Below the pieces are notes generated by a model. It ran no database searches and had not been told where the DNA came from. It saw only the letters and a program-made list of their open reading frames with translations. Positions 22,401 through 33,800 of a DNA stretch of 64,000 nucleotides are shown here, in pieces. The DNA is from Sipunculus nudus (Eukaryota > Annelida > Sipuncula > Golfingiida > Sipunculidae), in contig CM049307.1 in NCBI GenBank assembly GCA_026874595.1, positions 47,279,678 through 47,343,677 on the forward strand. The letters are read 5' to 3'. Position numbers and translations under genes: made by a program. The stretch's first letter is position 1. Every line of letters begins with the position of its first letter.

Positions 22401-24716
22401 ATAAAATCAGAAAAGCTATCCAGGGTGTATACGCATGCCCAATTTCAGGTGAGTTAGTCAATTCACTGCAGAGATATGAGTGATTTTTACCCAAGGCAGA
22501 CGAACAGATGGACACTGTGCAAACATGGTTGCAGGTGGCACCACCATTTTTTGTGTATGTTATAAAGCTCTCCAAGGGCTACATTTGTGCAAAAAAATAT
22601 TCCTGATCGGTCAAATGGTTCCCGAGATATGTGGGTTTATGTGTGGAAACAGACGCACAAACGGACACAGAGCGCAGAGGAAAGGTCAGAGGTCAAAACA
22701 AAATCGGGGCGCAGCAGTTCACATGTGACCCGAACATAATCCCGGGTTTCGTAAAATTCCGCCCAGCAGTTACGGAGGAGTTCTCCGGACACCTACGCGG
22801 CCGCGGCGGCGGTGGGCTGAAAACATAGTATCCGCAAAACTTTGTTTTGGGGGATACAATAAAACTCAATAACGAATGAATAAACATTTTATTGATTCTG
22901 TTATAGTCCACATATGCTGACTTTCTCATACAGAAGAATTCTCTTTTACATATGCAGTTTACTTCTATTTTATTCAATCACATTTAACAACAACAAATGT
23001 CCAAAAATAGATACTGATAAATTGCAGAATTTTCTACTTAACTGTTTCTATTCTCTCTTTCTCTCTCTATGTTAACTGTTGTCCCTATTCCTGAATCCTC
23101 TCTCTATCCTGGCTCTCTGACTACATGACTCTTTTCTCTGTGTCTGTGACATTATCTGTCTCGTTTAGTAACCAGTGCACTTTTATACATTTGTCATACA
23201 GATAATTGGAATATAGAATTTCCTTACATCATAAATACTAAACATATTATATAACACATTTAACGCCTTTCTTGCCATCCTGTGAACACCTAAGCCAAAA
23301 CAGTAAATTAACTAGAATATGGGTAGTTGACAAGCGACTACGTGTATCCGCCTAAATCAGAGTGGAACGGGTGAAGTGAGGCATGGATTAAGTGGCAAGG
23401 GGAAATAGAGTGAAGTGTTGCATATTAGCATGGATGTCTGCAGCCAAATTGTGTATGAAGGTTGCCACCCCACCACAAAATCCAGAAAGCCCTCCAAGTT
23501 GTAAACATATGCAAAATTTAAGGAAGATAAGTCAAACCACTACATGTATATGAGTGATTTTAGCCCGTGGCAGACAATCAGATGGACGCTGAGCAAAAAT
23601 GGTTGCAGGTGACGCCACCAGTTTTGCGTATGATAAAGAGCTATGTGAGAACTATACACATGCAAAACTTTGGCCCAATCGGTCAAACGGTTCCCAAGAT
23701 ATGAGCTTGGATGTCTGCTGCATAAACTAGAATGCAGGTGGCGCCACCTGTCATAAAATCAAGAGAGCTGTCGGGGATGTATAAACCTGCAAAATTTTAG
23801 CCAGATATGTCTAACTACTGTCGAGATATGAGTGATTTTATCCCATGGCAGACAAACAGACAGGAGCTGTGCAAAAATGGCTGCAGGTGGCGCCACCAGT
23901 TTGGCCCAATCAGTCAAACGGTTCCCAAGATATGAGCTTGGATGTCTGCAGCGTAAAAGTGAATGTAGGTGGCGCCACCTGTCACAAAATCAGAAAAGCT
24001 ATCCAGGATGTATACACATGCAGAATTTCAGGTGAATTAGTCAAGTCACTGCAGAGATACGAGTGATTTTAACCCAAGGCAGACGAACAGATGGACACTG
24101 TGCAAACATGGTTGCAGGTGGCGCCACCATTTTTTGTGTATGTTATAAAGCTCTCCAAGGGCTACATTTGTGCAAAAAATTTTCCTGATCAGTCAAACGG
24201 TTCCCGAGATATGAGCTTGGATGTCTGCAACGTAAACGTGAATGTAGGTGGCGCCACCTGTCATAATATCAGGAAAGCTATCCAGGATGTATACGCATGC
24301 CGAATTTCAGGTGAATTAGTCTAGTCACTGCAGAGATATGAGTGATTTTAACCCAAGGCAGACAAACAGATGGACACTGTGCAAACATGGTTGCAGGTGG
24401 CGCCACCATTTTTTGTGTATGTTATAAAGCTCTCCAAGGGCTACATTTTTGCAAAAAATTTTCCTGATCGGTCAAACGGTTCCCCAGATATGTGGGTTTA
24501 TGTGTGGAAACAGACGCACAAATGGACGCAGAGCGCAGAGGAAAGGTCAGAGGTAAAAAAAAATTGGGGCGCAGCAGTTCACATGTGACCCGAACATAAT
24601 CCTGGGTTTCGTAAAATTCCGCCCAGCGGTTACGGAGGAGTTCTCCGGACACCTAGGCCGCGGCGGCGTGCAGCTGAAAACATAGTATCCGCAAAACTCT
24701 GTTTTGGCGGATACAT
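19491..24716 (+). repeat. 1.91-kb unit repeated 2.75 times, with internal GGTGGCGCCACC satellites
   Basis: Three near-identical copies start at about 19491, 21401 and 23312, each with AACTAGAATA then GTATCCGCCTAAATCAGAGT. A ~1.45-kb body is followed in copies 1 and 2 by a ~460-bp spacer (20945-21400, 22860-23311). Copy 3 ends at 24716. Each body holds about seven alternating ~130-150-bp monomers centred on GGTGGCGCCACC, with CGGTCAAACGGTTCCCGAGATATG between. Copy 3 has lost ~50 bp after 23899. Open frames here (for example 20012-20215, 22480-22828) are satellite artefacts. Confidence 0.93.
23312..24716 (+). mobile_element. Helentron-like (HINE/pearl-type) non-autonomous element, best-preserved copy
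   Basis: The 5' part begins AACTAGAATATGGG and has GTATCCGCCTAAATCAGAGT at 23343. The 3' end is a hairpin at 24685-24714: GTATCCGCAAAAC, loop TCT, then GTTTTGGCGGATAC. The reverse complement of that end (TGTATCCGCCAAAACAGAGT) resembles the 5' end, giving subterminal inverted repeats. Between them lies a variable tandem core and a GGC-rich stretch (24655-24667). A terminal hairpin, inverted subtermini and an internal minisatellite fit Helentron-associated elements and bivalve 'pearl' elements. The class is an inference; no Rep/helicase gene is present. Confidence 0.55.
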
Positions 24717-25230
24717 TTAGGCATCTTTCTGAAGTGTGCATGCAGAGGAAAGTTTCGATAAAACAATGTCATCTTTGTATGATCTGCATTCATTTTCATT
24801 TGCACAATATCCAAAATATTATCTTAAATGTCACATCATTATTGATAACTTTTTAAAATTTAAGGAAACAATATACATACGTAAACAAAATATAATATAA
24901 AAAATAGTATTTTGTAGGTGCCTTAATGAAGGGCACATGGGCCCGCCCAGCATATGATGGTGATATATACGATGGACGTCAATCTTTGTTCACACGTTAT
25001 ACACACGTAAAGAAAATATAATACAAAACAAAATATGGCTATATGGCTTGTATTTAGGCGTCTTAATGAAGCGTGCACAGGCCCGCTCAACATAAGATGG
25101 CGTCTATAATATGATGGCATCTATATGATCAGTGTCCATTTTCATAGCGTAAAAATGAACAGCATCCAGTTAATACAATTTGGCATCTTTCTGAACAACA
25201 TTCATCTATATCATACAGCAGATTTTCTAT
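24717..25230. repeat. Degenerate ~130-bp repeat, GGC(A/G)TCTT type
   Basis: Recurring blocks: TTTAGGCATCTTTCTGAAG (24717), GGTGCCTTAATGAAGGGCAC (24919), AGGCGTCTTAATGAAGCGTG (25056) and TTGGCATCTTTCTGAAC (25179). Each is followed by CCCGC-AACATA-GATGG or A-rich ATATAATA sequence. It is AT-rich and diverged. Confidence 0.6.
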
Positions 25231-25478
25231 CACTAAAATGTTACATATAGAAAAATATTAAGGTACTATGTACTGTAACAACAAAAATATAATAAAAATG
25301 TGTTTTTTAATTATAAGATATACATAGTTAAAAGATATAAAAAGATCAAATTGCAATTTTAGTACTAAATTCCAGTTCAACATTTTCATTATGTATGACA
25401 AGTATCATATAAGAATCTCTTGTAAATGTTCAAATAAGGAAAGCAATAACCTCTTTAATTATACAACCATTAATGTAT

Positions 25479-25481
<3 letters not shown>

Positions 25482-25548
<67 letters not shown>
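25482..25548. repeat. (TA)n microsatellite
   Basis: Uninterrupted TA/AT run of ~66 bp. The TYR/ILE-repeat open frames across it are not genes. Confidence 0.97.
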
Positions 25549-25550
<2 letters not shown>

Positions 25551-25974
25551 GGAGGCAATTTTATTGTTTTTTTTTTTTTTTTGCACAGATCATGTATGAC
25601 ATTATGCATAAAGTGTAGCATCACATTTTGTATCCATTTAAAGAATTCACAATCAGTTGAGAAAAAAACACTCCATTATTCTGCATATCAATCAACTTTA
25701 CATGTCACCATAACACAGACAAGCACATTACACTCTACTAAACACTTCAGTGTTTGATATGTGCACTTAGCTACAAAGACAATAAATACATAATAAAACA
25801 TGTAGGTCTGTATTTCCACAGATATATTTACATGTTTTAGATATATTCATTCTGTATATACATATTACAGGTATATGTATGTATTAATATGGGTATCTGA
25901 GCATAATAGATACAATCTACATACCGTATTACAGTTGTATGTATCTATGAAATGATAGCTATAGGAGCACTATT

Positions 25975-26185
25975 TAAAAAAGAGAAGAGAAAAAGAAACT
26001 TTGGAGTGAGAAATAGAGGAAGTGAGAAATAAGAAAGGTGAGAAAAAGAGAACCATAGATGGGGAGAGAGAGAGGGAGTGATAATGGGCAAGAAAGAGAG
26101 TGAGGGAAGGAGAGAAAGAAAGAGGGAGAGAGATAGGAAGGGAGAGAGAATGAGTGGCAGAATTAGAGAGGGAGAGAAATAACCA
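25975..26185. repeat. Purine-rich (GA/GAGAAA) tract
   Basis: About 210 bp of almost pure plus-strand purine: AGAGAAGAGAAAAAGAAAC, then GGAGAGAGAGAGGGAG and GGAGAGAAAGAAAGAGGG. It could adopt triplex or H-DNA structure in principle. No coding signal. Confidence 0.85.
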
Positions 26186-26377
26186 TTGTTGCTGTTATCT
26201 CAATACTTCAATTATAACAAAGCAGATAATTAGCTGACCACTGTGTACTCATCATTTGAGGTCTGGCACCTGCCCCAGACACACTAATTGCCCTGGTAGC
26301 CCTGTTCCAATGCCCCCAGTCAGGCATGAAGCCCCATGATTGGCCAGATAAGGGGTAGCGCAGTGGCCTGTACTGGT

Positions 26378-27085
26378 TCAACCCAGTGTCCTGTAGTAGT
26401 ACAAATCACAGGCGCTTGAATCGCTATTTGTGTTGATATTGGCTTAAATAGTGTTCAATTTACCTTAACAACAATCCCCTACCGTTTTATGAGCTGTAAA
26501 CCATGATATATCGCTTGCCGGTACTTGTTTATTTAATAAATACACAAGGCCGGCATCCAAGTCTGCGGACGTGTAGGCAATAATACAAGAAATCAATTAA
26601 AATTCCCAAATATTTCAAAGATTTTCGAGGGAAGAAACTTACAGTTGTTAAATGGCCAGTTCTTCTTTCTATAAAAGCATCAACAATTCCAATACACACA
26701 GTGTACCACTTGTAATGAGCTCTTATTTGTAGTTTGCATCCATTAAGCAGCTGTTACCCCAAACAAGGAAATCCCCATGTATCTTGGTCAGCAGTAAGGA
26801 TTCCCCCCTGGAACCTGACACCTGATTGGTTGATAATTATGGAAATAGTAATCTGGGATAAATCTGTCTGTTTATCGCTTAATGGATACAGACTCGTCCG
26901 CAGATTTGGATGCCGGCCTTGTGTATCTATTATATAAACAAGTACCGGCAAGCGATATAACATGGTTTACAGCTCATTAAACGGTAGGGGATTGTTGTTT
27001 AGGTAAATTGAACACTATTTAAGCCAATATCAACACATATAGCGATTCAAGCGCCTGTGGTACAAATGTACCACTACAGGACTAG
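26378..27085. mobile_element. Element with ~190-bp terminal inverted repeats
   Basis: The left arm (26378-26572) and right arm (26894-27079, reversed) match over most of their length: GGCGCTTGAATCGCTAT, TGTTGATATTGGCTTAAATA, CAATCCCCTACCGTTT, TATCGCTTGCCGGTACTTGT and AAGGCCGGCATCCAA. The unique centre (~320 bp) has no transposase. Outer ends read GTCCTGTAGTAG on the left and CTACAGGAC on the right. This is a long-TIR, non-autonomous or foldback-type DNA transposon. Opposed short open frames at 26734-26963 are palindrome artefacts. Confidence 0.88.
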
Positions 27086-27160
27086 CCCGATTGAATCGGA
27101 CTCTAAGATAAAAACTCTTTATCAAGAGTTTTTATCTTAGAGTCCGATTCAATCGGGCTA
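27083..27160. mobile_element. 78-bp perfect hairpin insertion with 9-bp target duplication
   Basis: Two 37-bp arms, exact reverse complements, starting TAGCCCGATTGAATCGG and ending CCGATTCAATCGGGCTA, separated by the loop TATC. The direct repeat CTACAGGAC flanks it at 27074-27082 and 27161-27169. It sits in the outer end of the right arm of the long-TIR element, so it inserted later. There is no coding capacity. The perfect arms imply recent origin or gene-conversion upkeep. Confidence 0.92.
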
Positions 27161-27339
27161 CTACAGGACAGGGTAGCACTTCGGGTACTGTTGAAAATGT
27201 GGGTTCACTTGTTGTTTTAGCCCCCTGACTGAACTGGCTGAAGTTCAGGACAGTATAATCCACTTATACCCTAACGGTTCTAATCTGCTAATTAGTTTAC
27301 ATTTTGCTTGTTTCGATTAAATATAAAATAACTGAGCAC

Positions 27340-27690
27340 TGTCATGGCCTCGCTATACTGTCGGTTACGTCAAAATAACACCGATTTCCCTTATTATCGC
27401 TTAAGCTTCATCGCCAGCGAGCGGTCGTTACGTGTTCGAGAAAGACTCAATATTTGAAAACATATCTTAAAACGAATATTCATTTACGTTCCACTGACCG
27501 GAAATGCTTCGCAAACTTGATCATTTTCATTTTAATGCCGTAGATGCTTCAAGCGCAAGTAGCAGACGAATTTACCAGGCGGCGTCCGAGATAAGTCCGG
27601 CCAAATCGAGCGTATCACAGAGCCCCCTAGTGGCGACTAGCGCATTTGATGTGCTGCGCCAAAGTTGCACCAGAGATTTAGTCCTGAACT
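27340..27690. promoter_or_regulatory. CpG-rich patch, possible promoter or first non-coding exon
   Basis: A local rise in CpG (GGTTACGTC, CATCGCCAGCGAGCGGTCGTTACGTGTTCG, AGGCGGCGTCCGAG in pieces) in a CpG-poor setting. The plus-strand 88-residue frame at 27504-27770 has no recognisable domain. The ABCA gene needs an upstream non-coding exon, and this is the first CpG-rich patch upstream of its coding start, about 11.6 kb away. Assignment to that gene is inference only. Confidence 0.3.
27620..27634 (-). promoter_or_regulatory. CTCF-like motif
   Basis: The minus strand reads GCCACTAGGGGGCTC, close to the animal CTCF core CCACNAGGGGGCGC. It lies in the CpG-rich patch. A single motif match is weak evidence for occupancy. 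Confidence 0.35.
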
Positions 27691-28199
27691 GTTCTTTTCG
27701 CTGCTTTATAGCTCAGCTCTTGATTACATTTAGTAAGATACTTCTTTTTATAGTAGTTATACTTTTATAATGCCATTGAGGGATCCGAATACGTGTGATA
27801 TTAGGTTTTGGTCTATAAATACTTAATAAAAAAAGTGTTTTTTAATTCGTTCTGTCCGGGGGGGGGGTCGGTTGGATCGACCAGGTAATCTAAACCTCAA
27901 GGGCCCATTTCTTATTTATTATTTATTACTAAATTAATAAATTTAGCTTTGCACAACATGTTACCAGGTTACCAGTTCATACATGAACCTGCACCTCAAC
28001 CGCCTTGACCAAATACATATATGTATATGGGCCCACAGGTACATCTTTAGAATTCTGAAGGCTCAACACCGCGGGTCAATATATGGTACAGTCTGCTTAC
28101 ATGTAAAGCCCTGTATATTTACTTAGCCTTGCATGCCAAAACGTTTGTGCTTCATGACCAGCCAGTGTATGGTAGGATTAATATAGCGGCATACAGCAA

Positions 28200-28410
28200 T
28201 CGGCGAATGCAGGGGCGGGATCCAGGGGGTTAGGGGGTTTAACTCTCTACCTTTTCACTGGAAGAAAGTATCTTTTTTTTTGCCCGAGTTATAGTAGGGC
28301 TAACCCTATTTTACGAATTTGTGACTTTTAAGAGTGCATGTTTTTCACTGCATGCATGTGTTATCTGAAAACCTCTCTTTTCCCAAAATCTTGGACCCGC
28401 CGCTGGAAAT
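28200..28410 (+). repeat. Dispersed 'GGGGCGGATCC' repeat family C, copy 1
   Basis: Begins GCAGGGGCGGGATCCAGGGG, followed by a decayed G-rich tract, and ends TTTTCCCAAAATCTTGGACC then CGCCGCTGG. The two ends are inverted versions of each other. Related copies are at 35085-35240, 43890-44035, 53950-54015 and 55080-55165. Confidence 0.6.
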
Positions 28411-28728
28411 ATAGGGACGACATTTACTGTACAGGCTAATATAGATAATAATGGCACACATGTAAGACCACATTCAAGAAATATAAACCAAAATTCTTAA
28501 GTTTTCAACCTTGAGATATATACCACAAAAACATCAATTTCTTTGGTATTTACTGTTTATTAGTTTTAACTGACTGCATCATGTTCCTGGACTGTGCTAT
28601 AGGGGCCAACATCTGGCGTATGTGGAAGTTGAATAAAGAAAGAAATGAACTTTCGAAATCTTTCTTTCATTATTGAAAAAGAGAACATTCATGAAGAGGT
28701 ATCATATTCCTTCTGTAACTTGCATTTA

Positions 28729-28731
<3 letters not shown>

Positions 28732-28790
<59 letters not shown>
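28732..28790. repeat. (TA)n microsatellite
   Basis: TA run of ~59 bp. Confidence 0.97.
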
Positions 28791-28793
<3 letters not shown>

Positions 28794-29403
28794 CACATGC
28801 AAATTAATATCTTTCCGGGTTTTTTTCATATATAAAGCTGTAAATATTCATTATCGGAACTCTATATCCGCACTGTATATAACTATTTATCAAATGCCCA
28901 AACTGCTATAGTTTTGCATGTAAGATTTACATGGATCTCAACGAAGTGTGAATTGGCGATTCATGGTTAGACACTATACGGGTATTCACTTTGTAGCACA
29001 AGCGTCAAAGCGAGTAACTTTTTACGGCAAACACCTTTATCACGTGACGTATGCACGTACATGTATACACACATTTGTCCCATTATTCTTTTTGCTCTTG
29101 CAGGATCCATTCCCATATGCCGTATGAGTGTCGGAGATATCTGTATATACACTGTTTTGTCAAGGAAAGAATTACCGCAAGGCTATAGCGCCATTGTAGG
29201 CCTACAGACGTGAGATAAAAAGAATTTATAACGATGGGCGACTTGTGTAATTTGGCACGTGTTTTATAACAAATTGGCACATGACTAATAGGCATCGTTT
29301 ATATTTCATTATTTTAGTAAACGTATGCTTAATCTGTCGGCTTTTTAGATTCTGACATGCTATCAAATAAAGTTTATGCAGGATTTAGTCCTTCACAGAA
29401 GAA

Positions 29404-29421
29404 CCCCCCCCCCCCCCCCCC
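29404..29421. repeat. Poly-C tract
   Basis: About 18 consecutive C, followed by GAGATTTG. Confidence 0.97.
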
Positions 29422-29487
29422 GAGATTTGATTTGCAGCTGTATACGTGACGTCATTCAGCTGCCATATTATAAGAATAAATGGTATC

Positions 29488-29781
29488 TTAGGCCAAAATA
29501 AAAAAAAAATATGGTTCTCAGGCACCTTGTTTTTCATAAATCATATTTTATTTTTTTTACCCTTTTTTGTATGTTTCGATAAAAATGTCACATGATCAAG
29601 GTAAAGCTTGCAAATAACAGATTTTTTTTTTGCTAAACAGGTAGAAGAATTACATAAATTGTACTATTTTATCTTCTTGAAAGATAAAAATCAAAATCAA
29701 AATTTTTGATGCGGGGGGGGGGGGTAGCATTAACGCGGGCGGTGCCTGAGAACCATACCTTTTTATTTTTTTGTTGGCCTT
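29488..29781 (+). mobile_element. Palindromic MITE family A, copy 4
   Basis: Begins TTAGGCCAAAATAAAA with ATGGTTCTCAGGCAC, and ends GGTGCCTGAGAACCATACC with a T run and TTGGCCTTA. The middle follows copy 1's orientation (TATGTTTCGATAAAAATGTC, ACATGATCAAGGTAAAGC, GCTAAACAGGTAGAAG). A poly-G run (29713-29724) interrupts the right part. It is outside the ABCA gene. Confidence 0.88.
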
Positions 29782-30746
29782 AAAGTTCATATTATTTGTG
29801 ATGTTCTAAAAACCTGCGACAGAAAGAATGCGGAATCTCAATTATTATCTAAATATATATATACTTCAATACCTTCGAAATTTTAAGAGGTCGATTTAAA
29901 ATCGCACAAGAACTGTTATTAAATGCTTAGATGTTTCGGCAATTGTTGCGCTGTTTATATATACTTATATACTGAGAAGTTAAACCTTTTCCTCCAAAGA
30001 ACGCGGTTAACTGGAGGACTTACACTTTTCCACACAACTGGGCGTCATTCTGAATAATATGCAGAACCGAACAATGTGTTTCTATAATAATAAAACTTTG
30101 CTATAACTCTCAGAGCAATCGTATTTGTAGTTTTGAAAATCAAAATTTTATAAATAATATTTAGGTCACTGATGTCATCTACTGATCTTTACGTATTTGT
30201 ATTTGAAAGATTAATTTAATCTGCACGTTGCATAGAATACTTTGGCAATTATCTGTCACGTACATTAATAAGAAGCTACATTTAATAGATCAGTGTTTAC
30301 AAGGTTCATATAGTAGACAACTTTTATTTATTCAACAAAGGCACTGCATGTAGCTGTCGTAGTTACAAGACAAGTATATTCCTACAAAATGCATGGAGCC
30401 TATCTCAGTCTTTTGCCAGGAGAAACGTTATGAACATAATCGGAAAATACTAAGCCGGAATCTATATAAAATGGTTATTTCTTCTATCGTACAGGCGCCA
30501 CTTTTCCACAGGGGGGGTGATCTTTTCAGGAATAATTTTAAATATTGCAAATGAAATGCAATAATACATAGATATATATTAAGACATTCATGAGTCTACT
30601 CTGAAATATTATATCTAAACTGCATGGTTTAGATTGAAATTATACTGGAAATAAAATATCTTATTTTTCTAAAACCTTTTACTTAATTGTAATATATTTG
30701 AAATGAGTTTGAGAATATATATCTAAAATGTGTCTGCAGACGCTAA

Positions 30747-30804
<58 letters not shown>

Positions 30805-33800
30805 TTGTGTGTGTGTGTGTTGGTGTCTGCGAGTCATCCCTCTCCCTGCATGGAATATAAATTAACGCCACTGGAATATATAGTTTTCATTTTTGTACAG
30901 GGACTGATTACTTTCCCCGGTTGCATGTGCGTCATTTCCACGTCATGGAATTTAAATTTGGGATATATAAATCTTGCTATGCTTAGCTTATTTTGCAATG
31001 TATTAGAAAATCATGGTGTTCAACTCATCTGTCGTAAAATGTGTGAAATATGTTAAACGTATTTTATAACGCATAAACAAGTCATAGTCTCCAACCTTTT
31101 TCTCGTAAAATGTGTTTAACATTCTCAATTTCTCAATAAAACGACTTATGTTTAATCTTTATGAAAAAAAAAAAATATTTACTGGAGGCCAGATTTTATA
31201 GATTTCTGACAAGAATCATGCGTATGCGGTGAAGCACCCTCCGAGTCCAGCTTGGTCAGTAACCTTTAATAAGTTCATTTAGGCTGACCACGCTTGTTCT
31301 ACTCAATCAAGTGTCACGCTTCACTCTGCCTAGACCTACGTCAATTTAAACTGTAAGAAGACCTCCAGCCATGACGGTACATGGAGACCTCACTGCTGTG
31401 ACGGAACATGGAAGACACCAGTTAGTCGTCATGACTATAAACAAGAAGAGAGGTTTACGTAAGCGTTGCCGGTCGCCGGTATGTAAGGTGGCATACCTTT
31501 CCCCTGTGCTATCAGTACGTGTAAACATAAGGGACCAACCCTAGGTGTGCTATTTACAAATGCTATTAGAACTGCACTTGAGTCATAAGAATAACACATG
31601 TATGAAATTAAAAAAAAAACTCTCATGCAATAGGCATTTATATATCCAGAAGCTACTTACACCGGTTGACTAAAGTACATTGTATGTACAGATCTGGTGA
31701 TGTGAGGGAATTTAGTGTATTAACGATAATACACGGGGGTGTTTTAAATGCAATGTGCCGGGTGCTTTTTTATTCTGCACAAAAAATCCAATTAAAGTGC
31801 ACTGACCCTCTTTGTAAAGAGACTTGGGCACAACTGTAATGTTTGGTCTAATGTTCAATAACATTACATAAGGGTTTGATACCATGCTTTTTGATTGCAC
31901 ACATCTAAAAAGGTGTTCGATAAAAAAGCTTACGAAAATATGAAATAAAATTCATATAATATACGCATATAAATAATGTAAAAAGATTATTTTTTTCACA
32001 GAAATACTACAGTACTATACCAATTGTTTCTCATTTCGATACCATAGGCCTTTTTCATATGTATTTCATATGCAATAAACTGACAATATTTTCTGCAACT
32101 AAATTTTCACAAGGTAGTGCATGTTTCGTATAGAGACAGATGAAAAACAAATCGTAATCTTGCAAAGGGGCGGTAAAAAAAACAGTTATAATCTAGTTGA
32201 AAGACTTGAAATGTCCTGACTGAATGAACAATTGATTAATAAACGATTAAGGTAAACTGCTTGTGAATTCCGTATTTTTTTCATTAACACTTCGGTGCTA
32301 TGGGTACAAATAATTTATATATAACTGTTCAAGTTAGATGCAACCGGAAATTAAGTACATTTATCAGTTCAAAGCATCACACACCACGGTGTGGTCGATG
32401 AAATAAATATCTTATATCGTTAGGGCATCCAATATAATCCGCGCATGCAGCGGAGGGACGGACACGATTAAACGACGCAGGAAGCACTATCATAGACAGG
32501 CCCCGTGCCATCTTTTCATTTGGTCATGTCCTCCTTTCATGAGCAAAAGCACCAGTCCATACCAGAAGTATGTCCGTGTTGCTCAAAATATTTCACTCTT
32601 TAGGCCTAATGTTCAAATTAATTCCATGCTTTCCATTCCGGATAAATTCTATAATACTTTCATATAACATTTCAGTGGGATCTCGCCCAGATTTCATTGA
32701 ATTAGAAAAATAAACAGTTACTTAACAGGAATTTTGTTTTTAGTTAACGTTAATGAAAATAATTAGAAAGTAAACTGAATATATTACGTTTGACATTCAT
32801 AAGGAATTTAGATCTACTTGTCGATCTCAATTTTTACCTCAGTGGACCTCTAAAATACAGAACCATACAAACGTAAAGATATGTCATCTTAGCATTTTTC
32901 TATGAAATCTGCAGACGATGACAATCGATGAAAGGATTATTGATCGTCTAGAGCTATTATAACAAGTATAGGACCTGAATTTAGTCAAAAGATCCAAAAA
33001 CAGACAATTTTTTGCGTAAATTGTTTTAGCTTCTGGTTGTCAGCAAAACTTTCAGTTCAAGATGGGAAGGTAAGCAGACAAATTCTCACGACACGATTTA
33101 TCAGGCCAAGAAATAGGCCTATATCAATGGTCATGAATATGCATTAAGCCAGGGTACATTTGACCTGTTTAAGTCGCAAAAGAGATCGTACAGGGGTGAC
33201 ACTGTATAAATTCATGAAAAGCAAAGCTGTAATGGTTTGGGAACATATCTTTATGACATGGGTTCCCTTGTATGTACAGTCTATTGGCGTATCGCACCAA
33301 CTCAATGATCAAATACATCTAATATATGTAGTATAAACAATATGTTCCATCATTCAGAGAAAAACCTTTAAAAAGAGGTTAACAGACCAAACATGCGCCG
33401 AAATGCGACCCCGACCAAGAATGTTTAAACAAACCCATGGAAAAGGTTCGCAATACCACCGGGCCACAGAATCTACGAAAATACCCCCTGCAGGGCCCTT
33501 TTGGAATATGTGTGTAACAACACAGAGGTTGATGAAAAGATATTTATATTGGGTAAATAGAAATACCATGCATGCCCCAAATGGAAATCTGTGAATCAGC
33601 ATGTGAAGCCATTCTTAGGAATGCTGGTCTATATTACTTTATTGCTTTGGAATAATTTGCATGGCCTAGGCTTTTAAATTCCGTATAATATATACTGAAA
33701 CATCCCATCATTTTTTATACGTGAATAGTCCGCCACATCATGCTATACGACGTCGTCACAATTAAAAGACATCAAACAACATATAAAGGATCGATTATAT

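Noticed and set aside
19779-24741. Many similar open frames (e.g. 'GRQTDRSCAKMAAGGATSF')
   Set aside because: All come from the 1.91-kb satellite array in different frames. Repetition follows DNA monomers, not protein domains, and both strands are equally open.
25391-25757. Two open frames rich in alternating Tyr-Ile
   Set aside because: They translate the (TA)n microsatellite. The same applies at 30730, 35716, 40138, 53958, 58321 and 58394.
26734-26963. Opposed ~68-residue frames
   Set aside because: They lie across the palindromic element and mirror each other; no domain seen.
27504-27770. 88-residue frame in the CpG-rich patch
   Set aside because: No recognisable motif, ends in low-complexity hydrophobic sequence, no donor. 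Kept only as possible regulatory DNA.
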